DNA of 64,000 nt from Flavobacterium silvaticum. Its GTDB lineage: Bacteria; Bacteroidota; Bacteroidia; Flavobacteriales; Flavobacteriaceae. A program made the position numbers and the translations under genes. Below the pieces are notes generated by a model, which saw only the letters and a list, made by a program, of their open reading frames with translations, did not search any database and was not told the origin of the DNA. Each line of letters starts with the position of its first letter. Positions within the stretch are counted from its first letter, which is position 1. Location: the NCBI RefSeq assembly GCF_012911565.1, contig NZ_JAAMPU010000098.1, positions 1 to 64,000 of the forward strand, given 5' to 3'. Below are positions 54,299 through 62,442 of this stretch, one piece after another.

Positions 54299-55024
54299 AT
54301 GAAAATTCCGCTTTATTATGATCCGCGAATAAGATACTGGAGGTTTCTTTACATAGAAAAAAAGTACCAATCTAATGTTGAAATTGTTCCCATAGGTTGC
54401 GATTGTCATCCGGCTTATATGCTGCAAAGCCTAAGGATACGCAATAAAAGCCTGCCATTCGACTGGCTGAATACCGAACCTAAATTCGCATTAGAATATG
54501 TATCGGAAAACCTGCTTCACAAATTCGAAAAGTATCTTGCAAATCTTACCCGAAATCAAAACGGGAACGTCATTTCGGCGAATTATCCGTATGCCGAATT
54601 CATCCATGAGCCTCATTTGCCCGAAGATCAAATCGCTCAAGAAAGAATGTCGCGCCGCGCCAAACGGTTTCTTGATGTGACGAAATCGAATCCTGTTGCC
54701 TTTTTACATATGATTCCGGCTGATGCATTTCAGGACAAAGAAAGTCTGGATCGTTACATCAGCTCGATTACTGGATTCATTCAAAATCTGGAGCCACGCC
54801 AAGCACTTTATGTTTATATCCGGTTTGATGAAAACGATCGGGAAAACGATGAGGTCATTTCAATCCTCGAGCAGAAACTTTTGGAATACAATGTCCGTTC
54901 TTGCCGTTACGTTAGGAATTTATCCGATTTTGGACTGTGGGGAAATCCGGCTCAATATGTCTCGCTTTTCAAAAAACTCCGGATAAAAATAAAACACACT
55001 TTTCCAAAAATCCATATTCAATAA
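54299..55024 (+). CDS. DUF1796 family putative cysteine peptidase
   Basis: This 241-residue protein matches the DUF1796 (papain-like) pattern near residues 32-57: PIGCDCHPAYMLQSLRIR then SLPFDWLNT, where the Cys after GCD may be the nucleophile. A His in FLHMIPADAF and a basic end follow. No signal peptide. Biological role unknown. It lies 18 bp upstream of the phosphopantetheinyl transferase gene, so it is probably the first gene of the operon that runs to ArfB. Confidence 0.7.
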   Translation: MKIPLYYDPRIRYWRFLYIEKKYQSNVEIVPIGCDCHPAYMLQSLRIRNKSLPFDWLNTEPKFALEYVSENLLHKFEKYLANLTRNQNGNVISANYPYAEFIHEPHLPEDQIAQERMSRRAKRFLDVTKSNPVAFLHMIPADAFQDKESLDRYISSITGFIQNLEPRQALYVYIRFDENDRENDEVISILEQKLLEYNVRSCRYVRNLSDFGLWGNPAQYVSLFKKLRIKIKHTFPKIHIQ

Positions 55025-55042
55025 AATTGCGAAATTTACGGC

Positions 55043-55693
55043 ATGGCTTTATTCAAATACGAACATATAGGAACCCATACCCATCTCTATATTTGGAAAA
55101 TCGAAGAGGAATTCGACGACCTTTTTGACGAGATCCATCTGACCGATATGAACATGATCCGGCTCATGTCTATGAAATCTGTCCAGCACCAACGCGGATT
55201 TTTATCTGTCCGGAAATTATTCCAGGCCGCCGGTTACACAGATTTTGATGTGACTTATGACGCAACCGGAAAACCGCATTTGAATGACGGCCATCATATT
55301 TCCATTTCACATTCGCATGGTTTTTCGGCAATCATGATCAGTGATACCACGGTTGGAATCGACCTGGAACTCATGCGCGAAAAAATAATTCGCATCGCCG
55401 ATAAATTTACCAGCGAAGAAGAAGAAAAATACCTCGACGCGTCCGATGATAATTATGTCAAGATTCTTACCGTGCTGTGGGGCGTCAAAGAATCCATTTT
55501 CAAGATCCGGAACGAAATCGGCATCAGTTTTAAAGATCACATCACTACATTTGCGTTCGATATAAATTCCGGAATCGCCCACGCACGTCTTGATTTTGAA
55601 GACATCCACAGGCATTTCGAGGTCAAATTCCAAACGATAGAAGATCATATGCTGGTCTACGCGTTTGAAACCGCAAATGAAAAAGCTCTATAA
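55043..55693 (+). CDS. 4'-phosphopantetheinyl transferase superfamily protein
   Basis: This 216-residue protein carries the family's two signature stretches, TVGIDLELMREKI (Mg2+ ligand Asp and Glu, ~residues 109-121) and LWGVKESIFKI (~149-159). The length and internal repeat match the Sfp type more than the short AcpS type. It would transfer phosphopantetheine from CoA to a carrier-protein serine. No carrier protein or synthase is encoded nearby. Its last 17 bp overlap the next gene, implying coupled translation. Confidence 0.88.
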   Translation: MALFKYEHIGTHTHLYIWKIEEEFDDLFDEIHLTDMNMIRLMSMKSVQHQRGFLSVRKLFQAAGYTDFDVTYDATGKPHLNDGHHISISHSHGFSAIMISDTTVGIDLELMREKIIRIADKFTSEEEEKYLDASDDNYVKILTVLWGVKESIFKIRNEIGISFKDHITTFAFDINSGIAHARLDFEDIHRHFEVKFQTIEDHMLVYAFETANEKAL

Positions 55694-56390
55694 CGACATT
55701 CTTTCGGCTAGGCAAATAGGTCGGAAATTACTCGCAATCCTTCTCGATCCGGATAAGATCGATTGGGAAACACTTGATATTCTGGTCGGGAAAATCAATT
55801 CGTCCGGAGCGACACATATTCTCATTGGTGGAAGCCATGTGTTTACCGATCGCATGGATGAACTCATTGTCGAGATCAAAGATTCGTGTCAGTTGCCCGT
55901 GATTCTGTTTCCCGGAAACCCGTCCCAGATTTCGCATAAGGCCGATGGTATTTTGTTTTTGTCCTTGTTATCCGGAAGAAATCCGGATTTTTTGATCGGA
56001 CATCATGTAAAAGCAGCATCGGTCTTACATCAATCTGAACTTGAAATCATTCCGACAGGTTATATTTTAGTGGAAAGCCAAAGTGAAACCGCCGTGGCAA
56101 AAGTCAGCGGGACAAAACCGCTTGAAAATCCCGATGAAATTGTCAACACAGCCCTTGCGGGTCAAATGCTCGGAAAAAAACTCATTTACCTGGAAGCAGG
56201 AAGCGGTGCGAAGAATCCAGTGCCGTTGTCTTTGGTCAAATCGGTTTCCCAAAAACTTGAAATTCCACTGATTGTAGGTGGTGGAATCAGAAGCAAAAAA
56301 GGAATCGAAAACGCATTTGAATCGGGCGCAGACATGGTTGTCATAGGGACCGCTTTTGAAAACGACATGAATTTCTTTGATCGTGGATAA
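55677..56390 (+). CDS. Geranylgeranylglyceryl/heptaprenylglyceryl phosphate synthase (PcrB/GGGPS)
   Basis: The ATG at 55677 (MKKLYNDILSARQIGRK) lies inside the end of the previous gene. The 237-residue TIM-barrel enzyme has AILLDPDKIDWE (N-terminal Asp motif), HILIGGSHV, FPGNPSQIS and the phosphate-binding end VGGGIRSKKGIENAFESGADMVVIGTAF. It condenses sn-glycerol 1-phosphate with a polyprenyl diphosphate to make an archaeal-type ether. Group II enzymes occur in flavobacteria, where the product's purpose is unsettled. It overlaps both neighbours. Confidence 0.93.
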   Translation: MKKLYNDILSARQIGRKLLAILLDPDKIDWETLDILVGKINSSGATHILIGGSHVFTDRMDELIVEIKDSCQLPVILFPGNPSQISHKADGILFLSLLSGRNPDFLIGHHVKAASVLHQSELEIIPTGYILVESQSETAVAKVSGTKPLENPDEIVNTALAGQMLGKKLIYLEAGSGAKNPVPLSLVKSVSQKLEIPLIVGGGIRSKKGIENAFESGADMVVIGTAFENDMNFFDRG

Positions 56391-57006
56391 TCTGTATAGC
56401 CTTTTTTTTGAATCGTATAGAAATACACCGACCCTTGACATTGTCATAGAAGCCATCGTTTTCCTGTTCGGAATCGTAAGTGTCTGGTTTGCCAAAAAAC
56501 AAAATATTTGGGTTTTTCCAACTGGTCTGGTTGCGACAATTCTTACGGTTTACCTGTTGTACAAAGCGGGCTATTTAGCCGAAATGGCACTTAATGTCTA
56601 TTATTCCGTCATGAGTATTTACGGCTGGATCGTATGGTTGCGACCTTCAGCGAACGGCCAATTGCCTGTCACACGAACAAATAGAAACCAAAAATTAACA
56701 GGGTTCGGTCTGTTTATCCTCACAATTCTGGTTACTTTCGCAATCTATGCTTTGTTTGGTGCCGAAGTAAAGCCAGCGAATTACATCGATATTTTCATCT
56801 CGGGTATTTTCTTTACGGCAATGTGGTTTATGGCACTCAAAAAGATAGAAAACTGGACGTTGTACATTATTGCAGATGCCATTGCCGTTCCGCTTTACCT
56901 GCATCGCGGCCTCGGAATGCTCTCGTTGCAATATGTGATTTTTACGATGCTCGCCATCATAGCGTACGTTGAATGGAGAAAAATTTTACACACACAAAAA
57001 CAGTAG
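56383..57006 (+). CDS. pnuC: PnuC family vitamin transporter
   Basis: A GTG at 56383 (VDNLYSLFFESY) is the likeliest start; an in-frame TTG lies 6 bp earlier. The ~207-residue protein has about seven hydrophobic helices with the PnuC motifs IYGWIVWLR and NWTLYIIADAIAVPLYL. PnuC proteins import nicotinamide riboside, while the sister group PnuT imports thiamine. A thiamine (TPP) riboswitch and TonB receptor lie 3 kb downstream, so a thiamine role is possible but not shown. It overlaps the preceding gene by 8 bp and the next by 34 bp. Confidence 0.85.
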   Translation: MDNLYSLFFESYRNTPTLDIVIEAIVFLFGIVSVWFAKKQNIWVFPTGLVATILTVYLLYKAGYLAEMALNVYYSVMSIYGWIVWLRPSANGQLPVTRTNRNQKLTGFGLFILTILVTFAIYALFGAEVKPANYIDIFISGIFFTAMWFMALKKIENWTLYIIADAIAVPLYLHRGLGMLSLQYVIFTMLAIIAYVEWRKILHTQKQ

Positions 57007-58580
57007 ATCAAATGCCGGATCACGAAACGGTTGGATTTACGAATAACGATCTTGATCAAATCCTGGAACACGGACTTTCCATTGAGGAAGCCATCCGCCA
57101 GATGACCATATTTTCAAAAGGAATTCCCAAAACATTTCTCGACCGGCCCGCCGTTGTGGGCGATGGTATCGTCCGTTTGACCGCACTCGAGTTCCAGGTC
57201 GCCGCCGACTTTTTCGACCAGCACAAAAATGGCCTCAAGCTCAAGAAATTCGTTCCTGCTTCTGGTGCTGCGAGCCGGATGTTCAAATTCATGTCGGTCT
57301 TTCTAAAGGAATTCGACGTCAGTAATGACACGATCAATTCCTACATAAACAGACATAAGGCGACAGATCTTTCTATTTTCATGGCCGCGCGGGAAAAGTT
57401 TCCTTTTTTCGAAGCCGTCAATTCCCGTCTTGATGAGAGTTATACCGATGGGGAAATCCGCGAAAAAGACCGACGCAGTTTTGAGTTCATTAAAATGATG
57501 CTCGATGAAAATGAATTCGATTTTGCAAATAAACCCAAAGGGATTTTGCCTTTCCACCGTTATGCTGACAGGATCGCTACACCTGTAGAAGAACATTTGC
57601 GCGAAGGTGCCCGATATGCCTCATCTGACGGCATTTCCAATTTGCATTTCACGATTTCCGAAGGCCATCGGCAAGGTTTTGAAGAAATCGTCTCCAAAGT
57701 CAAACCGGCAATCGAACAACGCACCGGAATCGATATCAAAATAAATTTCTCCTATCAACACCAAAGTACCGATACTATTGCGGTTGATATGGACAACAAA
57801 CCGTTCCGCGACAAAGAAGGCAATCTGGTTTTTCGTCCTGGCGGGCACGGTGCGCTCATCCGCAACCTAAGTGAAATAGATGCCGATATTGTCTTCATCA
57901 AAAACATCGACAACGTCATCCAGAACCATGACGCGATCATTACATTATACAAAAAAGCACTCGGCGGATTGTTGCTCGAATTGCAGCAGGAAGTGTTTTC
58001 ATTGCTGAATCAGATAGAGGCCGGAAATGCCAACGAAGCGTTTGCCGAAGAAGCCATCTCATTCCTTAAGAAAAAACTCCATGTAACCATTCCGCCAGAT
58101 TTTGGGAAATACACCCGCGAAAACAAAATCGACTTCATCTTTGAAAAACTGAACCGGCCGTTGCGCATCTGCGGTATGGTAAAGAACGAAGGCGAACCCG
58201 GAGGCGGACCTTTTTGGGTCGTAGGCCAGCAAGGGAATGTGTCGCTCCAGATCGTAGAAACCAGCCAGGTCGAAATGCGCGATCCGCAACAAACGGCAAT
58301 CGTGGAAAAATCGACCCATTTCAATCCGGTCGATATTGTATGCAGCGTCAAGGATTACAAAGGCAAGAAATTCAACCTGCCAGATTTTGTGGACCACGAA
58401 CGCGGCTTCATCGTCCAGAAACAAAAAGACGGGCGCGACCTCAAAGGCTACGAACTTCCCGGATTGTGGAACGGTGCCATGGCCAAATGGAATACCGTTT
58501 TCGTAGAAGTTCCGCTCGTGACATTCAATCCGGTAAAAACGGTAAACGACCTGCTCAAACCGGCGCATCAGCCGCAATAA
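56973..58580 (+). CDS. DUF4301 family protein
   Basis: The gene encodes 535 residues from ATG 56973. An alternative ATG is at 57012, just past the pnuC stop. The DUF4301 pattern is visible: FVPASGAASRMFKFMSVFLKEF (a nucleotidyltransferase-like glycine-rich loop, ~residues 89-110), KGILPFHRYADRIATPVEEHL, and GHGALIRNLSEIDADIVFIKNIDN. The loops resemble those of sugar-1-phosphate nucleotidyltransferases, so it may act on a phosphorylated sugar. No function is established to my knowledge. No membrane segments. ArfB follows after 5 bp. Confidence 0.85.
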   Translation: MEKNFTHTKTVDQMPDHETVGFTNNDLDQILEHGLSIEEAIRQMTIFSKGIPKTFLDRPAVVGDGIVRLTALEFQVAADFFDQHKNGLKLKKFVPASGAASRMFKFMSVFLKEFDVSNDTINSYINRHKATDLSIFMAAREKFPFFEAVNSRLDESYTDGEIREKDRRSFEFIKMMLDENEFDFANKPKGILPFHRYADRIATPVEEHLREGARYASSDGISNLHFTISEGHRQGFEEIVSKVKPAIEQRTGIDIKINFSYQHQSTDTIAVDMDNKPFRDKEGNLVFRPGGHGALIRNLSEIDADIVFIKNIDNVIQNHDAIITLYKKALGGLLLELQQEVFSLLNQIEAGNANEAFAEEAISFLKKKLHVTIPPDFGKYTRENKIDFIFEKLNRPLRICGMVKNEGEPGGGPFWVVGQQGNVSLQIVETSQVEMRDPQQTAIVEKSTHFNPVDIVCSVKDYKGKKFNLPDFVDHERGFIVQKQKDGRDLKGYELPGLWNGAMAKWNTVFVEVPLVTFNPVKTVNDLLKPAHQPQ

Positions 58581-58585
58581 TTGTC

Positions 58586-58990
58586 GTGGAAAAAGAACGA
58601 ATCGTATCGGAACTGAACTACAAAGCAGTTCGAAGCAGCGGTGCCGGTGGCCAAAATGTCAATAAAGTTTCCTCAAAGGTGGAACTGACTTTCGATGTTG
58701 AAAAATCCCAGAGCTTTTCTGTCGAAGAAAAAGTTTTGCTGCTCGAAAAACTGCAGTCACGGCTCACGAATTCGGGCTTGCTCATCTTAAAAAGCGACGA
58801 AGACCGAAGCCAGCTCAAGAACAAAGAAATCGTTACACGACGTTTTTTTGAACTGATTGAAAAGGCGCTGCATGTGCCAAAAATCCGTAAAGCGACAAAA
58901 ATCCCGAGATCTGTGGTTGAGAAACGACTGAAGAATAAGAATGTGAATTCAGAATTGAAGCAATCGCGAAGAAAGCCTGATTTGAGTTAG
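58586..58990 (+). CDS. arfB: Alternative ribosome-rescue factor ArfB (YaeJ)
   Basis: The GTG at 58586 gives (M)EKERIVSELNYKAVRSSGAGGQNVNK, with the peptidyl-tRNA hydrolysis GGQ motif at residues 21-23. The 134-residue product has the short release-factor fold and the basic C-terminal tail (KNVNSELKQSRRKPDLS) that senses an empty mRNA channel. It frees ribosomes stalled without a stop codon. It lies 5 bp after DUF4301 and ends the overlapping operon. The frame is also open far upstream inside the DUF4301 gene, but that part is not conserved-looking. Confidence 0.92.
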   Translation: MEKERIVSELNYKAVRSSGAGGQNVNKVSSKVELTFDVEKSQSFSVEEKVLLLEKLQSRLTNSGLLILKSDEDRSQLKNKEIVTRRFFELIEKALHVPKIRKATKIPRSVVEKRLKNKNVNSELKQSRRKPDLS

Positions 58991-59056
58991 TAATTAACAG
59001 TTAACGATTAACAATTAATAATTGCCTTTCGGGATTTTGGGTTTAAAACACATAAT

Positions 59057-59240
59057 ATGGAAAATAAAAGACCAAAAAATCCCGGAATTCTTCTGATAGT
59101 AATCAGTCTTGTCGCGCTTTAAAACCAAGGATTTCCAAAATCTGAGGAATAACCAAATTGCACTGCTCGCCGCTCTGATGGTATTTTTATTCTTAGGGTT
59201 TTACGCCAATTATAAAGCCAGCCAAAAATTGAAGGACTGA
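59057..59240 (+). pseudogene. Frameshifted ~60-aa two-helix membrane protein
   Basis: The ATG at 59057 opens MENKRPKNPGILLIVISLVAL, then TAA at 59120. In the +1 frame the sequence continues directly from 59121 with KTKDFQNLRNNQIALLAALM... and a second helix to YKASQKLKD and TGA (59238-59240). Joined, this makes a short two-helix membrane protein of about 61 residues, so a 2-bp deletion or 1-bp insertion near CTTTAAAA has broken it. A sequencing error or a programmed frameshift is an alternative. It lies just upstream of the TPP riboswitch. Confidence 0.7.
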
Positions 59241-59293
59241 ATACTCCTGGAATTAATTGTTAATTATTAATCATTAATTATTAATTTCGCCAT

Positions 59294-59372
59294 GTCTCAA
59301 AGGGGTGCTCGAAAGGGCTGAGATTATACCCATAGAACCTGGGCAGGTAATGCTGCCAAGGAATTCAAAGAC
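59294..59372 (+). promoter_or_regulatory. TPP (thiamine) riboswitch
   Basis: The THI-box core is clear: GGGGTGCTC, the conserved GGGCTGAGATTATACCC, AACCTG and GGTAATGCTGCCAAGGAA. P1 closes between GTCT (59294-59297) and AGAC (59369-59372). It should bind thiamine pyrophosphate and repress the TonB-dependent receptor that begins 84 bp further on. Confidence 0.93.
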
Positions 59373-59435
59373 AACGCTGCGTGCACACAGTGCTGTCAAA
59401 CACATATTTTTAAACCAAGAATAATTGCCCCTTTT

Positions 59436-59457
59436 ATTCGTAATTCATTTTACGAAT
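59436..59457 (+). promoter_or_regulatory. Hairpin covering the receptor start codon
   Basis: Perfect 8-bp arms ATTCGTAA and TTACGAAT with a 6-nt loop. The second arm includes the first two bases of the ATG at 59456. It could hide the start when the upstream riboswitch is ligand-bound. No alternative pairing with the riboswitch was worked out. Confidence 0.5.
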
Positions 59458-61828
59458 GAAACTTTTATTTTTAAGACGCGAAGTTTTTCGACACGAAGAC
59501 ACAGAGGCGCAAAGTCACCAAGTTTTTTTTAATTTTTCTGGGCGTGCCGGCACCCATGACCAATCCGGAAACCGAAACCATTTTTTAGGCTGCCGTCGGG
59601 CTGCCCGTTTCAATCTTTTAGAAACCTTTGGGGTTTCTAAAAGGATTTTCACTCGCATCCCTCACGCGGCCGTATGCTCCGGAATCGCCTTTTTGTCGCA
59701 AACCAACCTTTTTGCCCAACAACAACCGCAAGATTCCATCGCCGGACAAAAACTCGACGATGTCATTGTCCAATCGGTGCGAGCGACGTCCAAAACACCG
59801 GTTACGTTTTCCAATGTTACGGCACAGGAAATAGCTCCGAGGAATCTGGGGCAGGACATTCCGCAATTGCTCAACTTTCTGCCGTCTGTCGTCACTACGA
59901 GCGATGCAGGCGCAGGAATCGGTTATTCCGGGATCAGAGTCCGCGGAAGCGATGCCACGCGGGTCAACGTCACCGTAAACGGCGTACCATACAACGATGC
60001 CGAATCACAGGGAACATTCTGGGTCAATATGCCCGATTTTGCTTCGTCGGCACAAAGTATCCAATTGCAGCGCGGCGTCGGAACATCTACAAACGGATCA
60101 GGTGCTTTTGGGGCGAGCCTCAACGTGTTGACCGATTCGTATTCTGATAAGGCATCGGGTGAAATCTCGAATTCATTCGGAAGTTTCAATACCCGGAAAC
60201 ATACGGTCAAATTCAGTACGGGTTTGCTCGGTGACCATTTTGAACTTGCCGGTCGTCTGTCGAACATCGAATCGGACGGATATATCGATAGGGCATCGTC
60301 CAGCCTCAAAAGTTATTTTCTTCAGGGAACTTACGTGAACAAAGGCACGATGATCAAGGCGCTCGTCTTTGGCGGCACCGAAAAAACCTATCAGGCCTGG
60401 TATGGCCTCGAAGATCCGGAGAAGCTCGAATATGACCGGACTTACAATCCGGCAGGGCAATACACAGATGATAACGGGAACGTCGCTTTTTATGACAACC
60501 AGACCGATAATTACCAACAGGATCACTATCAGCTGCACTGGACGCAGCGGTTCGGGAAAGGCTGGAGTTCGGCGTTGGCAATGCATTACACCAAAGGCAA
60601 AGGTTATTACGAGAATTATAAAGTAGGTGAGTCGGTGGGTGATTATGGCATCGAGCCGCAAATCATCAATGGCGTGGAAGTTTCAGGAAGTGACCTGATC
60701 GACCAGAAATGGCTTGATAATGATTTTTACGGCACTACGTTTTCGGTCAACTACAAAAATACAATCGTCGATGCGATGATTGGCGGCGGTTGGAACGAAT
60801 ATGACGGCGATCATTTCGGTAACGTGCTTTGGACCAGAAGCGTTGTCCTGCCTCAATATGGCCAGCGGTATTATTTTGATTCGGCGGTTAAAAAAGATGC
60901 GAATGTGTTTGCGCGGGCATCGGTCAACCTGTCTAAAAAATGGAATGTGTTTGCCGATATGCAATTCCGTAAGGTATCGTATGATGCCGACAGTGATGAA
61001 ACCGGTTATGTGCGCGACCGTTTTGACTTTTTCAATCCTAAAGCCGGAATTACGTTTACGTCATCGGACAAAAGCAATATCTATCTGTCTTATGCCCGCG
61101 CCAATCGGGAACCTAATAGGACAGACTACGAAGGCGGAAACCCGAAGCCGGAACGCCTTGACGACTTTGAACTCGGCTGGCGGTATGCTACTCCAAAGAC
61201 GCGGCTCAACATCAATGCCTACTTTATGAATTATAAGGATCAGTTGGTTTTGACGGGTGCTTTGGATGATGTCGGGAATCCGTTACGGGCCAACAGCGGC
61301 AGTAGTTATCGTTTGGGGTTGGAAATTGATGCAGCTTTCCAGATCACCGAAAAATGGTCTATCCGCCCGAATGTAACGCTGAGCCAGAACAAAAACCGCG
61401 ATTTTTATTTCCAGCGCGACGGTTCGCTCCAGAATTTGGGTGATACGGATATCGCTTTTTCCCCGAATATCATCTTTGGTAACGCCATTACTTTTGTGCC
61501 GGTCAGCGGATTGCAGCTTTCGCTATTGTCAAAATTCGTCGGCGACCAGTATATGGGAAATATAGATTCAGCTGTTTCCAAACTTCAGAGTTACGCCACT
61601 TCCGATCTGAACGTGTCGTATGAATGGAAAACCAGGACGTTCTTTCAGTCGGTTATCCTTAGCGGGCTGGTAAACAACATCTTCAATTACGAATATGAAT
61701 CGAACGGATATTTCTATACCTATGATGATGATTTTTCCAATCCGGGAACTATTACGACCGTGGAAGGAGCCGGGTTTTATCCGCAGGCAAAATTGAATTT
61801 CCTTGTTGGATTGACGCTTAAATTCTAA
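59456..61828 (+). CDS. TonB-dependent outer-membrane receptor, TPP-riboswitch controlled (probable thiamine uptake)
   Basis: The frame encodes 790 residues. The recognisable protein starts near residue 75 (AFLSQTNLFAQQQPQDS), which looks like the end of a signal peptide. A TonB box/plug follows (LDDVIVQSVRATSKTPVTFSNV, IRVRGSDATRVNVTVNGVPYNDAESQG), then a long beta-barrel ending FLVGLTLKF. Receptors under THI-box control in Bacteroidota are thought to import thiamine. The first ~75 residues are odd: they read through a dispersed repeat (59540-59667) and end RIPHAA from its terminal ATCCCTCACGC. No other in-frame ATG exists, so the N-terminus may be extended, remade or impaired. Confidence 0.88.
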   Translation: MKLLFLRREVFRHEDTEAQSHQVFFNFSGRAGTHDQSGNRNHFLGCRRAARFNLLETFGVSKRIFTRIPHAAVCSGIAFLSQTNLFAQQQPQDSIAGQKLDDVIVQSVRATSKTPVTFSNVTAQEIAPRNLGQDIPQLLNFLPSVVTTSDAGAGIGYSGIRVRGSDATRVNVTVNGVPYNDAESQGTFWVNMPDFASSAQSIQLQRGVGTSTNGSGAFGASLNVLTDSYSDKASGEISNSFGSFNTRKHTVKFSTGLLGDHFELAGRLSNIESDGYIDRASSSLKSYFLQGTYVNKGTMIKALVFGGTEKTYQAWYGLEDPEKLEYDRTYNPAGQYTDDNGNVAFYDNQTDNYQQDHYQLHWTQRFGKGWSSALAMHYTKGKGYYENYKVGESVGDYGIEPQIINGVEVSGSDLIDQKWLDNDFYGTTFSVNYKNTIVDAMIGGGWNEYDGDHFGNVLWTRSVVLPQYGQRYYFDSAVKKDANVFARASVNLSKKWNVFADMQFRKVSYDADSDETGYVRDRFDFFNPKAGITFTSSDKSNIYLSYARANREPNRTDYEGGNPKPERLDDFELGWRYATPKTRLNINAYFMNYKDQLVLTGALDDVGNPLRANSGSSYRLGLEIDAAFQITEKWSIRPNVTLSQNKNRDFYFQRDGSLQNLGDTDIAFSPNIIFGNAITFVPVSGLQLSLLSKFVGDQYMGNIDSAVSKLQSYATSDLNVSYEWKTRTFFQSVILSGLVNNIFNYEYESNGYFYTYDDDFSNPGTITTVEGAGFYPQAKLNFLVGLTLKF
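59540..59667 (+). repeat. Dispersed 'GGGCGT...ATCCCTCACGC' element, copy 2 (inside the receptor frame)
   Basis: A 128-bp segment matching 49434-49564 (opposite strand) in order: GGGCGTGCC, AACCATTTTTT, GTCGGGCT, CAATCTTTT, AAAAGGAT, CATCCCTCACGC. Its central hairpin is CTTTTAGAAACC/GGTTTCTAAAAG, a different stem from the other copy. Confidence 0.8.
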
Positions 61829-61902
61829 AGATTCGCCGCGGCGGGAAGCAGCGACCGAAAGGTTAGGGACAAATGCTGTTTCCCAAAGCGGCTTTTAGCA
61901 TA

Positions 61903-62319
61903 TCAATTATACACCCGAAGTACGGTTCCGATGACTTCCACACGATATTGGTACAACGGATATTCTTTTCCCGGAGAATCGGCGGTGTAAAGGCTGTAAA
62001 TGGCTTCGTCACAAGGGCAGGTTACAGAAGAACCGCCGTCATACTCAAGTGTTGAACAGCTTGAAATGGCCTGGTTCGGACAAGTCGCCTCGAAGGCGTT
62101 GTAGCCGCTTCCGGTGTAAAATACTACAATTCCACGTACGCCTGCATTCGGGATGTATTTTCCGTTTCCGGCGAATTGCAATTGGTTGTAGAGCGGCAGA
62201 TTGGTGTCTATCTCAATAGAAAAAGCCACACTCGGAATGTACGGATTGTTTCGTGCAGGCCCTGAATCGTCGCATGAAACCAAAAGGCTGAAAAGAAGAA
62301 GTGTGATTGCTGTTCTCAT
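61903..62319 (-). CDS. Rieske-like lipoprotein lacking cluster histidines
   Basis: This 138-residue protein has a lipoprotein signal (FSLLVSC, residues ~9-15). The body resembles small Rieske-fold proteins in layout: strands around VRGIVVFYTGSGYNAFEATCPNQ, then SVTCPCDEAIYSLYTADSPGKEYPLYQYRVEVIGTVLRVYN. The Cys-x-His pairs that bind a [2Fe-2S] cluster are not present as such (CPNQ and CPCDEA), so a cluster is doubtful. It is divergent from greA. Function unknown. Confidence 0.7.
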   Translation of the reverse strand: MRTAITLLLFSLLVSCDDSGPARNNPYIPSVAFSIEIDTNLPLYNQLQFAGNGKYIPNAGVRGIVVFYTGSGYNAFEATCPNQAISSCSTLEYDGGSSVTCPCDEAIYSLYTADSPGKEYPLYQYRVEVIGTVLRVYN

Positions 62320-62427
62320 TAAAAATGTCAGAAATTTGATGGTGGCAAATTTAATTTTTTTAAATTTGGAAGGCTTATGATTGTCATATTATTATAAGCC
62401 AGACAAAATAATAGGTTTAAAAAACTT

Positions 62428-62435
62428 TATATTTG
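62428..62435 (+). promoter_or_regulatory. -7 box of greA (TATATTTG)
   Basis: Exact TAnnTTTG match. The predicted transcript starts near 62441, giving a leader of about 95 nt. A -33 TTG is not obvious. Confidence 0.6.
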
Positions 62436-62442
62436 CGACTTG

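Noticed and set aside
58214-58585. N-terminal extension of the ArfB frame inside DUF4301
   Set aside because: It is an Arg/Gly-rich out-of-frame translation of the DUF4301 gene. The ArfB family starts at about 58586.
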